The notes under the pieces are model-generated. The model was not told where the DNA came from. It did no database searches and was given only the letters and a program-made list of their open reading frames with translations. A program made the position numbers and the translations under genes. Below, in pieces: positions 52,659-63,543 of a DNA stretch of 64,000 nt. Numbering within the stretch: the stretch's first letter is position 1; the number at the start of each line of letters is the position of its first letter. Source of the stretch: Acholoe squamosa (lineage: Eukaryota > Annelida > Polychaeta > Phyllodocida > Polynoidae); contig OX439046.1 in NCBI GenBank assembly GCA_949317995.1, positions 38,538,002-38,602,001 of the forward strand, given 5' to 3'.

Positions 52659-54506
52659 CTGTTTCTTGTGTTTCTTGTTCAGGAGTCTATGTTTGGACGC
52701 AGGTGATTGTAGTGGTATGTTGTAGTGTTCTTATGAATGCCTTGAAGGAATTCATCCATTCAAGTTCTTCTGTCTCTTAAATCCATTTAAAATCTCTTAA
52801 AATCCATGTAAATTATTTTCTCTCACTCCAATTGTTCCAAAAACTCTTGCTCCCAAAAGGATTATTATTTCCATTGCTGGTTTAGTCGTCATCGACGGTG
52901 ACATGTGCCAGCCCATTGCACGGGGACGTCCTATGTGGATAAGTCATGGGACGACAGGGTTCCACTGAAAATCTGAGATATTTTCTAACCTGTGTTGTCA
53001 GTTGAATTGGGAAGTCTGGTCTGACGGACAGGTGATTCTTACTTGCCCCATGCTTGTCTGGTGCGTTCTTTGTAGGTGAGCATGCCATTGGGCTTGTCAC
53101 AAGCCCAGTTCATGTTGAGGAAGGAAGGGCTGTCAAAAGTTAAAATAAACAAATAATAATAATAATATAAAATGGATAAGTATTTTCTTCTAACATGATA
53201 AATTATATACTCTTGTTTTTTTTTTTTTTTTTTTTTAAATTCTAAATAAATCTTGATTCTTTTCTGAGAAGGGTTGCCTGGATTTTGAGTATGTGAGGAA
53301 TGCTGGTGTTTCCTTACCCACAAAATGGTTTCACCGTGGCAGGAGCAAGTTTTACTTGACACTATCTTTTTGTTGTGAAATGAGTTCTTTTGAAATGATC
53401 CAGCAAGGGTAGAACGTCGCTGGGGGTACAGCACTCCTAGTGGAGTACCACTGGTGTCAGAGATCCTTTTCTTTTTCTTCTGTGATGTTGATGATTTGGT
53501 GAAGTTGGTCAACTGTGTGGCCCACATATGCGAAAACGAGCCATGACCAAGGTCGGTCCTGGTCACTTGAGAAGCGGTAGAGGATCATTACTCTTGAGAG
53601 AGGGGTAGGACCAGAACATGCCGGATTGTCATACGGTGCTTCTCTACTGTCAGGTTTGAATGTGTTGAGTGAGGATCTCTTCTCCTCCACTTTTGATGAT
53701 GTTGTTTGACAAGGTGTTGAAAGCAGCCCAGTGTCACTATTGCAAGAGGGTGGAGTTCTTGAAGTGGAAATTACGGAACAACCCTAGAGTTGTGGCGTTC
53801 TTTTCTTGGAGGACAGTGTAATCTTCTTTGATTTATTCTCCCAAATGCCACTAAAAAGTGTAAACTATTAGTGTGTGATCTTCTGTCTCGTTCATTGTTT
53901 TTAGCCATCTTGCCTAAATAGAATATTGGTGAGCAGCATGGAGTAGTAACAAAGGTGCTATTAAAAACAAGCCTTTTGTGTAGAAATATCCGGAAAAAGT
54001 ATTGTTAAAAGTCTAGTAAAAAAAAAAAACAACAAAACCCTAAAATTTGTTATTCATAGTATTTCGCCATAAAAAGAGAAAGGTAATTTTCTGTTGGAGC
54101 CCCAAGAGGTGCATGGAGCCACTGGAATACCATCGAGTTAAGTTGGCTTCAGGAAGGGCACCGCCAGTTCGGTAGACCTTGTTATATGCCCTATGGTGTC
54201 AGAGTATGTACATGGACATGCGTTGTTATCCTGAGTGGCTTTGTCATCAGTATCAAGATCTTAATTCCTTTAGCAGTGTCATGTCCCTAGGAAGTGGGAT
54301 AACACTCGAGATCTTGGAATGGCGTAGGGAACAGTTGCCATTTATGGAATCGTTGTGGAGGACTGAGAGAGCAGAGACTCCAAGAGCTTCTTAGAATTTC
54401 ACTATTTCTTCATCTTCTTACCTATGCTGGTATGACGAAGGTTCCTGTTCATGTCTAATCTTTCTAAGTAGTATTCTTTCCTCTTTTCTCGAGACCCCAA
54501 AACTTT

Positions 54507-54585
<79 letters not shown>

Positions 54586-55536
54586 ATTCAGAGTAAGCAA
54601 TTATGGCAAGAAATATGTCATCTACAACAATAAGGGTTAAATGTGACCATGCACTACAGGGTGCTGAGAGTGGGATACATGGGTGTGTATATAAATACCG
54701 CCGATCCAGATCGAGTGGTCAGTTGTGGGCCGTCTCTTGAGGAGGATGCATCTGACAGAATTCAGGAAGCTTGAGACATAGCTTCATGCTCTGGAGAACC
54801 AGTGAGAACGTCAGTTCTTGCATCTTCTCATCTTCTTACTCTGTGGATTCTTTCCAGTTTTATGTTCTGGAAGACCAGTGATGACATCAGTTCTTGTATC
54901 TTCTCATCTTCTCGCTCTGTGGATTCCTTTCTTTTCAGTATGTCTTTGCATACAAATGCCTTAGGCTTGCCAACAGTGGAAGTTGATGCCGATATACCAT
55001 AGTGGCTGGAGTCATCTTACTTGAGAGAGAGAGAGTGCGACACCAGAGTTGTCTGTACTGGCATGTATGATTTAGAAACGTTCCCTGTGTCGATAGTTTT
55101 CTTTTCTGGACAACTGCGGATATGTATTGAGAATTCTATGGTTTGAATTTGAGAATGGCGTGTTTATGATGCCATAATTTGAGGAGTTTAGAGCCCCACT
55201 GCTCAGGAACTATGTTGCTAGTCTTTATACACTCTGTCTTCAATCTATCATGAGAGTCATCTCAAAGTGAGAGTTTTCCTGTGCTTTGAGAGAGTAAATG
55301 GTCAGCTAAAGCCAAGAGGGTGGATCATGAGATCCCAGAAATGTCGACAAAATGCAATTGGAGTACATTAAGATAGGGCATATCTGGCGAGTATCAGCAA
55401 GGGATGAGGAATTTTGTTTAGACCAGGAGCTGGGATGTTATGACTGGGTTTTACCACCTAAAGACACGACTAGTGTTAAATCATTAGAAACTCTTGCTAT
55501 AGCACGTATCGTACGAGGAGGCTGGTGCATCGCAAC
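52659..55536. repeat. 2.87-kb tandem duplication, unit 1
   Basis: This unit is nearly identical to 55,537-58,390. The offset is 2,877 bp at the left end and 2,854 bp at the right. Most of the difference is in a T homopolymer (53,217-53,236) and an AT microsatellite (54,510-54,582). I noticed one clear substitution (CACCGTGG against CACCGCGG). The unit contains no confidently recognised gene except the 5' part of the small ORF at its right end. Confidence 0.97.
54510..54582. repeat. (AT)n microsatellite, unit 1
   Basis: About 36 AT dinucleotides with one early interruption. The counterpart in unit 2 (57,375-57,436) is shorter. Confidence 0.97.
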
Positions 55537-55657
55537 TGTTTCTTGTGTTTCTTGTTCAGGAGTCTATGTTTGGACGCAGGTGATTGTAGTGGTATGTTGT
55601 AGTGTTCTTATGAATGCCTTGAAGGAATTCATCCATTCAAGTTCTTCTGTCTCTTAA
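55352..55657 (+). pseudogene. Truncated duplicate of the small C4/SOCS-like ORF
   Basis: The first ~62 codons are identical to the ORF at 58,206. After RIVRGGWCIAT the duplication breakpoint at 55,536/55,537 joins the coding sequence to the start of unit 2, so the remaining ~39 codons are unrelated. The LPEKLRKAV segment and the four-Cys motif are lost. Confidence 0.7.
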
Positions 55658-57372
55658 ATCCATTTAAAATCTCTTAAAATCCATGTAAATTATTTTCTCT
55701 CACTCCAATTGTTCCAAAAACTCTTGCTCCCAAAAGGATTATTATTTCCATTGCTGGTTTAGTCGTCATCGACGGTGACATGTGCCAGCCCATTGCACGG
55801 GGACGTCCTATGTGGATAAGTCATGGGACGACAGGGTTCCACTGAAAATCTGAGATATTTTCTAACCTGTGTTGTCAGTTGAATTGGGAAGTCTGGTCTG
55901 ACGGACAGGTGATTCTTACTTGCCCCATGCTTGTCTGGTGCGTTCTTTGTAGGTGAGCATGCCATTGGGCTTGTCACAAGCCCAGTTCATGTTGAGGAAG
56001 GAAGGGCTGTCAAAAGTTAAAATAAACAAATAATAATAATAATATAAAATGGATAAGTATTTTCTTCTAACATGATAAATTATATACTCTTGTTTTTTTT
56101 TAAATTCTAAATAAATCTTGATTCTTTTCTGAGAAGGGTTGCCTGGATTTTGAGTATGTGAGGAATGCTGGTGTTTCCTTACCCACAAAATGGTTTCACC
56201 GCGGCAGGAGCAAGTTTTACTTGACACTATCTTTTTGTTGTGAAATGAGTTCTTTTGAAATGATCCAGCAAGGGTAGAACGTCGCTGGGGGTACAGCACT
56301 CCTAGTGGAGTACCACTGGTGTCAGAGATCCTTTTCTTTTTCTTCTGTGATGTTGATGATTTGGTGAAGTTGGTCAACTGTGTGGCCCACATATGCGAAA
56401 ACGAGCCATGACCAAGGTCGGTCCTGGTCACTTGAGAAGCGGTAGAGGATCATTACTCTTGAGAGAGGGGTAGGACCAGAACATGCCGGATTGTCATACG
56501 GTGCTTCTCTACTGTCAGGTTTGAATGTGTTGAGTGAGGATCTCTTCTCCTCCACTTTTGATGATGTTGTTTGACAAGGTGTTGAAAGCAGCCCAGTGTC
56601 ACTATTGCAAGAGGGTGGAGTTCTTGAAGTGGAAATTACGGAACAACCCTAGAGTTGTGGCGTTCTTTTCTTGGAGGACAGTGTAATCTTCTTTGATTTA
56701 TTCTCCCAAATGCCACTAAAAAGTGTAAACTATTAGTGTGTGATCTTCTGTCTCGTTCATTGTTTTTAGCCATCTTGCCTAAATAGAATATTGGTGAGCA
56801 GCATGGAGTAGTAACAAAGGTGCTATTAAAAACAAGCCTTTTGTGTAGAAATATCCGGAAAAAGTATTGTTAAAAGTCTAGTAAAAAAAAACAAACAACA
56901 AAACCCTAAAATTTGTTATTCATAGTATTTCGCCATAAAAAGAGAAAGGTAATTTTCTGTTGGAGCCCCAAGAGGTGCATGGAGCCACTGGAATACCATC
57001 GAGTTAAGTTGGCTTCAGGAAGGGCACCGCCAGTTCGGTAGACCTTGTTATATGCCCTATGGTGTCAGAGTATGTACATGGACATGCGTTGTTATCCTGA
57101 GTGGCTTTGTCATCAGTATCAAGATCTTAATTCCTTTAGCAGTGTCATGTCCCTAGGAAGTGGGATAACACTCGAGATCTTGGAATGGCGTAGGGAACAG
57201 TTGCCATTTATGGAATCGTTGTGGAGGACTGAGAGAGCAGAGACTCCAAGAGCTTCTTAGAATTTCACTATTTCTTCATCTTCTTACCTATGCTGGTATG
57301 ACGAAGGTTCCTGTTCATGTCTAATCTTTCTAAGTAGTATTCTTTCCTCTTTTCTCGAGACCCCAAAACTTT

Positions 57373-57439
<67 letters not shown>

Positions 57440-58390
57440 ATTCAGAGTAAGCAATTATGGCAAGAAATATGTCATCTACAACAATAAGGGTTAAATGTGA
57501 CCATGCACTACAGGGTGCTGAGAGTGGGATACATGGGTGTGTATATAAATACCGCCGATCCAGATCGAGTGGTCAGTTGTGGGCCGTCTCTTGAGGAGGA
57601 TGCATCTGACAGAATTCAGGAAGCTTGAGACATAGCTTCATGCTCTGGAGAACCAGTGAGAACGTCAGTTCTTGCATCTTCTCATCTTCTTACTCTGTGG
57701 ATTCTTTCCAGTTTTATGTTCTGGAAGACCAGTGATGACATCAGTTCTTGTATCTTCTCATCTTCTCGCTCTGTGGATTCCTTTCTTTTCAGTATGTCTT
57801 TGCATACAAATGCCTTAGGCTTGCCAACAGTGGAAGTTGATGCCGATATACCATAGTGGCTGGAGTCATCTTACTTGAGAGAGAGAGAGTGCGACACCAG
57901 AGTTGTCTGTACTGGCATGTATGATTTAGAAACGTTCCCTGTGTCGATAGTTTTCTTTTCTGGACAACTGCGGATATGTATTGAGAATTCTATGGTTTGA
58001 ATTTGAGAATGGCGTGTTTATGATGCCATAATTTGAGGAGTTTAGAGCCCCACTGCTCAGGAACTATGTTGCTAGTCTTTATACACTCTGTCTTCAATCT
58101 ATCATGAGAGTCATCTCAAAGTGAGAGTTTTCCTGTGCTTTGAGAGAGTAAATGGTCAGCTAAAGCCAAGAGGGTGGATCATGAGATCCCAGAAATGTCG
58201 ACAAAATGCAATTGGAGTACATTAAGATAGGGCATATCTGGCGAGTATCAGCAAGGGATGAGGAATTTTGTTTAGACCAGGAGCTGGGATGTTATGACTG
58301 GGTTTTACCACCTAAAGACACGACTAGTGTTAAATCATTAGAAACTCTTGCTATAGCACGTATCGTACGAGGAGGCTGGTGCATCGCAAC
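55537..58390. repeat. 2.87-kb tandem duplication, unit 2
   Basis: Direct copy of 52,659-55,536. To its right the sequence continues through the intact ORF, so unit 2 probably keeps the ancestral right junction, and the left flank at 52,658 the ancestral left junction. Confidence 0.97.
57375..57436. repeat. (AT)n microsatellite, unit 2
   Basis: About 30 AT dinucleotides, the shorter allele of the duplicated microsatellite. Confidence 0.97.
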
Positions 58391-58622
58391 TTTGCCTGAA
58401 AAACTGAGAAAAGCAGTTAACGCGTATTATCAAAAGTATGTGGTAGGGAAGTTGCGCATGTTCAAAGAAATTAGTCCATGGTGTTTTATGTGCCAACCTC
58501 AAGACCGTCCGACGCAGAAATGTAGAATGTGCAAACGTCGACAAAAGGCTATTCAGTTCTATCGAGAACAAAGCGAGCGGAAGTTAAGAGTGGAGAATAG
58601 TGTCTTTATGCCGAGATATTAG
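58206..58622 (+). CDS. Small protein with SOCS-box-like segment and C4 zinc-ribbon-like motif
   Basis: 138 codons, ATG 58,206 to TAG 58,620. The frame is also open for ~20 codons upstream, so it could be the last exon of a larger gene. After a ~40-residue N-terminus (IKIGHIWRVSARDEEFCLDQ), residues ~42-75 read SLETLAIARIVRGGWCIAT then LPEKLRKAVNAY. This resembles the S-L-x-x-L-x-x-x-x-I-R...L-P-x-x-L pattern of SOCS boxes, which recruit elongin B/C to Cullin ubiquitin ligases. Residues ~93-109 contain C-x2-C-x9-C-x2-C (CFMC...CRMC), a possible zinc site, followed by a basic helix. The SOCS reading is tentative; a plain zinc-binding protein is the alternative. The 5' portion lies in the duplicated unit. 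Confidence 0.5.
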   Translation: MQLEYIKIGHIWRVSARDEEFCLDQELGCYDWVLPPKDTTSVKSLETLAIARIVRGGWCIATLPEKLRKAVNAYYQKYVVGKLRMFKEISPWCFMCQPQDRPTQKCRMCKRRQKAIQFYREQSERKLRVENSVFMPRY

Positions 58623-59462
58623 TTCCTAGCTCTATGTGGCGAACATTGACTTTCATGGCGTGGGTCCTCACTTCTGAAATGAGAATGGAGTACTCTCGAG
58701 AATTCTTTTCTGCATGAATTCTTTTCTGCATGATCTCTGGACTATTGTAGAACTCTTCTTCACTACACTAACTATTTTTCTATATAGACAATATACCATC
58801 TAATACCTTCTTTCAAATATAAACAGTTAAGAGGCAGTTATATTCCTTTAGTAAAAGGAATGTTCTTTGTGGTTTAAAAAAAAAAAACAGCAAAAAGGGA
58901 GAAACAAATCAGTAAATTGGTGCACCGGTCAAACCTACCAGTGTTGAGTCAGGAGTAGGCAAAATGCCATAGGTGCCTTTGTAACATGCAGGAGACCCGG
59001 GTGTGTTTCTTTTCTTTTGTGACATTCTTGTGAGTTGGATGTATTTATGAGCATTTAGTGCTCCAACTTGACACTGAAGGGACAGGATCTGCACTGTCTC
59101 ATGGGAATAATAGTTTAAATATAAATGTCTGTATTGTGAGGGTGGAAAGGAGTTGAGATAAATATATATCTGTTTATACCTGTATTGAGAGTGTAAAACA
59201 ATAATGTGTTTAAAGTATTTGGGTTGAGATATTGGTTGCCGTTTGGAAATGTTATTATGTAAGAGGGAGTTTGGAGAGAAAAACCCAAAAGTGCTGTTGT
59301 AAAGTGTGATCAGGTGGCACATGAGAGAGAAAGTGACCACAGGATCAAATTCATGCAGACCAACTGAACAATTGAACAAGTCCTCCTGATGACCGTGCGG
59401 CTAAGAACTCACAATTCTTCTCGTCATCAGAATCTTTTCCATCAAGAGCGTTGTGAGATCTG
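58623..59462. other. Unassigned noncoding stretch
   Basis: TCTGCATGAATTCTTT-type words are locally duplicated at 58,700-58,735. The 156-codon minus-strand frame at 58,909-59,379 has no recognised domain and is not supported as a gene. Confidence 0.4.
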
Positions 59463-59909
59463 GTGATCATGAATGCTCGGAACACCGCCATCACCGCCTC
59501 AGGTCTTCAAGACTGGCGAGTGAATAATCTCCGTAGACTCCAGATATATGATCTCTATGATTTCCAAAGACATTACCTCCATGAACTTCAAGTGCACAAC
59601 CTTTATGATCTTCAGGTATATAACTTCTGTGACTTTCGGATGTACGATCTTTGTGACCTTCAAGTGTATCGTCTCTATGACCTCCCGACCTACAGTCTTT
59701 GTGATCCTCAACAGCGCAGTCTTTATGATCTGCAGCCATATAGACTCCGGGATTTACAACCATACAGTATCCTTAATCTTCCCCCACATCAGTGTTGCGA
59801 TCCTCATGCATATTCTCTAGTGGGAAGGATGACTGGTGGTTTGGACTGGATTGTAGTCGACGGCAATACTGTACCTGTTCTGCCTGTTTTCTTTCCGAGT
59901 GTTGTATGA
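59463..59909 (+). CDS. Octapeptide-repeat ORF, 148 codons
   Basis: ATG 59,463 to TGA 59,907. Between 59,538 and about 59,825, a 24-bp unit repeats about 12 times, giving octapeptides with the pattern L-Q-x-Y-x-L-Y-D (LQIYDLYD, LQVHNLYD, LQVYNFCD, LQVYRLYD and so on). Nucleotides differ among units, yet Leu (CTC, CTT, CTG, TTA) and Asp (GAT, GAC) are largely kept, which hints at coding selection. The C-terminal ~30 residues are not repetitive (GGLDWIVVDGNTVPVLPVFF). No family is recognised. Because 24 is a multiple of three, other frames are also open; a minus-strand frame gives E-D-H-K-D-type octapeptides, so the coding strand is not certain. Confidence 0.45.
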   Translation: MIMNARNTAITASGLQDWRVNNLRRLQIYDLYDFQRHYLHELQVHNLYDLQVYNFCDFRMYDLCDLQVYRLYDLPTYSLCDPQQRSLYDLQPYRLRDLQPYSILNLPPHQCCDPHAYSLVGRMTGGLDWIVVDGNTVPVLPVFFPSVV

Positions 59910-61198
59910 GCCATGATCCACTTACCTGTGCAGTGAGTTTAAAAGCTGCTGATTTGCCGCTCATAATGGAATGTAGTTGTCCGGTGTACTGCACACCAGG
60001 ATGGGTGTCAGGGCTTGCTTGTCTGTCAAGTAGGCCGCCCGACTGAATTATTCATACAAAGAACTGGTGCGTTTGCCGAGAGGTGATAGAAAATCAGCAT
60101 CATTGAAGCTCAGCAATTCCTACTCTGATCCATGATTGAAATGCTCGGAGGGCGTGTCTGCCATAGCATAGCCATGTCATCTTTCTCCAGTTTTGGGTAG
60201 TATACACCATTTGAGGAGGTAAAACTCATGAGCAGATATTCTTTGGGTGCAAATCTTATTTCTTTTTCTATCTCATCTTTGTAATATCATGTCAAGTATC
60301 TTGTAGAGAGGTGCAGATTGCAGTGTAAGAATGTCGTGATATGGGAAAGAGGCATATGCCGAGGGGAGCAGATTTTCAAAGAAATCTAACTTGGCTGACA
60401 GTTACTGTGTATTCCTCAAGGAATCTTCTGTGATCTCGTGGCATTTGCCATAGGGTCAGTGAGAAGGACATCATTTCTGTTACCAATGATCGGCATTGCC
60501 GTCAATGTCTTCAGAAAACCATGAAATTTCCTTCACACGTGTGTGATAACTTCCTCATTCCTTAAATAATATTGGAAATCTAAAATAAAAATGGTTGCGG
60601 AGATCTTTGATACCACTGTCGATATTGAGAGAGCCAGAATCTCAAGTGCCAATATTTAGGGCAAGTTAACTGGAACTGATTTCATGGGTGCTAATGTGTG
60701 TGCAAAGACTGCCAGCCGTCTTTCCCGGCGAGACAGGTATTTGGTAGAGGTTGATTGGTGTGTCATTAAAAGGTATAAGAAGGTAGCCATGTATAAGTAC
60801 TTAGGGTGTACAACAACAAGGTACAAAATCTTGAGTATATTCATACTGGTCTATTGTAAAAAAAAAAGTGTATGTGTGTATGAGTTTCAAAGCACGCTTG
60901 TGTCAAAATCTCATTCTTTATCCATTGCATATATCAAATGCTTGGTTGTATAACAAATGTGTGTTAACTAATTGATGTAGCTCGTATCAATAGTTCCCAA
61001 CAAAAGGGAATTATTATTATTGTTTAAAAATTCCATCTTCAGAAGAAATTGATCCATGCTTATGTCTAAAGAGTATAGAGGAATTATGAACTCAGTGAAT
61101 ATGTATGGACTTCGCTGTCACCGTCGAATTATGCTTAATGAACTCAATAGCTTTTTGGTGAAAATTTTATATAAAAAAAACTGTGTTTTCCAAGATGA
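59910..61198. other. Unassigned noncoding stretch
   Basis: No gene, LTR or recognised repeat is seen. Poly-A tracts lie near 60,857-60,865 and 61,173. The ORF pair at 60,656-60,953 has no domain. Confidence 0.45.
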
Positions 61199-61643
61199 TG
61201 TAGGGGCGCGGTTTGTAATAAGCGTCACATAGGTAAGAGTTGGACAGTTCCCGAGTGGGGTGTATGCTCGGGTCTGAGAACGGTATGCTGGGGCGAGCGG
61301 TGGCAGCACTGCTCTCCGAGCTTCCTGCCTTAGACTCGAGAGGTCACCACCCAACCTTAGGCTAAATAAGGCCAGGTCGGTAGCTGCCGGAGGGAGAACC
61401 CTCACGGGCTCTGTACGGTCAGTAAGCACTTCCCTCCTCTGGTTACGAGAACTTACCTAGTAACTCATTGTTTGATTGTCTGAATACCCTGATACGAATA
61501 CACTTGAACTCGGAAGCCCTTAGTCAGATTGTAAGCAGGATTATGAATAAACCTTGTTGCCTCTTCTGTACCGGAGATTGTCGTTTGGTAGTTCTTTCCG
61601 AATTAGACATACGAACCCCAAGTCAGAATACTTGACCATTACA
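61199..61643 (+). mobile_element. 5' LTR of LTR element 4
   Basis: The LTR starts TGTAGGGGCG and ends CCATTACA, so the ends form TGTA...TACA. A CTAAATAAGG string (about 61,360) could serve as a TATA element, and AATAAA lies at 61,546-61,551. It is followed directly by a PBS and then a long gag-like ORF. Length 445 bp. The left edge is inferred from the terminal dinucleotides. Confidence 0.65.
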
Positions 61644-61644
61644 C

Positions 61645-61660
61645 TGGTGCCATGACCAGG
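61645..61660 (+). other. Primer-binding site resembling the tRNA-His 3' end
   Basis: TGGTGCCATGACCAGG begins one base after the LTR's CA. It resembles the complement of the animal tRNA-His 3' end (TGG TGCCGTGAC...), with a G/A change and differences at the distal end. The tRNA assignment is from general knowledge of tRNA-His and is tentative. Confidence 0.6.
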
Positions 61661-61685
61661 ATCAGTTGAGAAAGAGTGCGCAGCT

Positions 61686-63367
61686 GTGGCTGAACAAGAT
61701 AATTCAGTGGATCGGAATGAGGCAGCTTCTATTACGCCACGAAGTGTAAGAGTTGCCTATATGGAATATAGGACTCCAGTTCAGGATGTTAAGGAATCAG
61801 GAAGCACTGATTCGGAAGTAGATTTGGATACATCTATGGTTCCAGATGTGGCTCTAGCAGTCAATCAGACGGTTCCGAATATTAGAAATTCAGAATTGTT
61901 CGGTGATGGGGCCTTCTGGAGTCCCATCCTGATAGCCCAGCTACCAGTGACTGAACCTCGGAGGAGAAGGGAGTCCATCCGCATTATGCCGCTGGCTAAC
62001 CAGGGGGTTTTCCTAAATCAGTTGAGTACCGCTATGTTGTCGGAATCTGTCTTCAATCCTGGCGGATCAAGCCAGCCCGCCCCTACGGGAATGTTAGGGT
62101 TGAGTGGATACCGCGAGGAGAGGAGGGGTTTCGAAGCTGAACGGGCGGCTCATCTGGAATGGAAAAGGAAGTACGATCAAGAAAAGGTCAGGGGTGAGAA
62201 AATGCTTGAGTTTCAGAAAAAGGAATATGAACGGAAGAAAGCTCAATTATTGGCATTTGGAAACTTCTGCAAGAGAAGTTGTATCTGAAGTGGAAGGGTT
62301 GCGGAGAGAGAAATGTGGATTGGAAGGAGCTTTGGAAGATTTGGAACGCCATAAGGTAACTAAGCTGTCCCGGCTTGATGAGATTGATGAGCAGGTAAGA
62401 AAAAAAGAAAAAGAATATGGTTTAGTAGCACAAAAGTTTGAGGACACTAATGAACAGTTGAACCAAATCAGTACTGCACTAGAAGAAAGAACCGGGGAAC
62501 GTGATGAAACGTCAGAACACTATCAGATAAGAATCGAAGCTTCTAAAAGTCTCTTGAGCAACTTGAACAAACAAGTCCAGGTCCAACAAGAAGTGTATGA
62601 TAGGAATAAGGAAATTATCAGGAAACAAACGGAAGAACATGTTCAGTTACGGGACCATCATATTCGGGAAAATGATAAGTTGATTAAGGATATTAAAGAG
62701 AATAACCAGGTTCTGTACGAAGAACGAGAGGATCTGATTTACGAAATTACTCAGATCCAGTGTCAGATGACAAGGGTTGGAAGTGAAGGGAGCGAGGAGA
62801 TCGAAAACCTCGATGTAAGTAGTATCCTAGATGGAGGTCAGGTTGAGGCGGCTGTCCGTTCTTCAACGCCTAAGCCTATCCTGAAGAAAGGATATAGTCC
62901 CTTTGTGAACGACAAGGCGGACAGGAATGTGGTAGGTGACCGGTATCAACTGGATAGAGATCGGAATGTCCGTTTGAGTATAGGTCAGAAGGATACCACC
63001 TTCACGACGGACGGGGAGTATCAGTATATAGACACCAGGGGGCAGCCTATGTCCTCGACCCGTGTCGATGATACCATGCTAGATGGCATCGTGGAGGATG
63101 TATATAAGGAAGACCAAGAGGATGACCAGGGGGATTCCGTTGTTGGCGACTAAACCTATCAGATCTCTGGAGATTCAGGATTTAGTACAGCTGAAGAGAA
63201 CAATAACGTTCCGAAGCCTCGGTCGAAGGCGGATCCACCCACTCAGAATCAGCCATACCCGGGAACCAACCCGAGTCCGCAAATCATACCCGACTAGGGA
63301 ACCAAACCCAATATGTATGGCAATAGCAGATGGGGCAATACGAGTAATTCGAATTCGGGATGCTTCC
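61686..63367 (+). pseudogene. gag: Gag N-terminal region of LTR element 4, long coiled coil
   Basis: The first frame (from about 61,686; no ATG) encodes a Ser/Pro-rich region and the start of a helix. Near 62,262 the frame shifts and a ~290-codon stretch continues to TAA 63,151. It is a very strong coiled coil rich in Glu, Lys, Gln and Arg (ALEDLERHKVTKLSRLDEID; QIRIEASKSLLSNLNKQVQV; EENKxxxEEREDLIYEIT-like pattern). The same frame then reads a polar Asn/Pro-rich stretch with a TAG at 63,295 up to a SINE inserted at 63,368. The function is inferred from position: LTR, PBS, coiled coil, then capsid. Frameshift and two nonsense codons make this copy inactive. Confidence 0.6.
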
Positions 63368-63543
63368 CTAGCCCACTTAAAAGGGTCTATTTCCCCTCTT
63401 TCCTATCCCCTCAGAATGTGTGTGGTGCACATATGCAGGGCACTGACACATTCCTCTGTGAAATTGTGTAATGTCGTTCTCGCCATGATAATGACCTCAG
63501 CTGTCGAAATGGCGTTAAACATCTATTACTCACTCACTCACTT
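63368..63543 (+). mobile_element. SINE, 176 bp, with 11-bp target-site duplication
   Basis: Identical GGGATGCTTCC copies flank the insert (63,357-63,367 and 63,544-63,554). It begins CTAGCCCACTTAAAAGGGTC, continues through a C/T-rich block and a TGTGTGTGGTGCACATATGC block, and ends GGCGTTAAAC plus ACTCACTCACTCACTT. No box A/B head is visible, so the copy is 5'-truncated or this family lacks a tRNA head. Related copies are at 50,908 and 47,128. The sequence removed by deleting the insert and one duplication (187 bp) restores the gag frame. Confidence 0.9.

Noticed and set aside
53039-53690. Minus-strand ORFs of 175 and 77 codons, repeated at 55,916-56,555
   Set aside because: Repetition reflects only the recent duplication, so it is no evidence of selection. 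One crosses homopolymer A/T and lacks any domain; the 77-codon frame has a protein-like end but no splice or family support.
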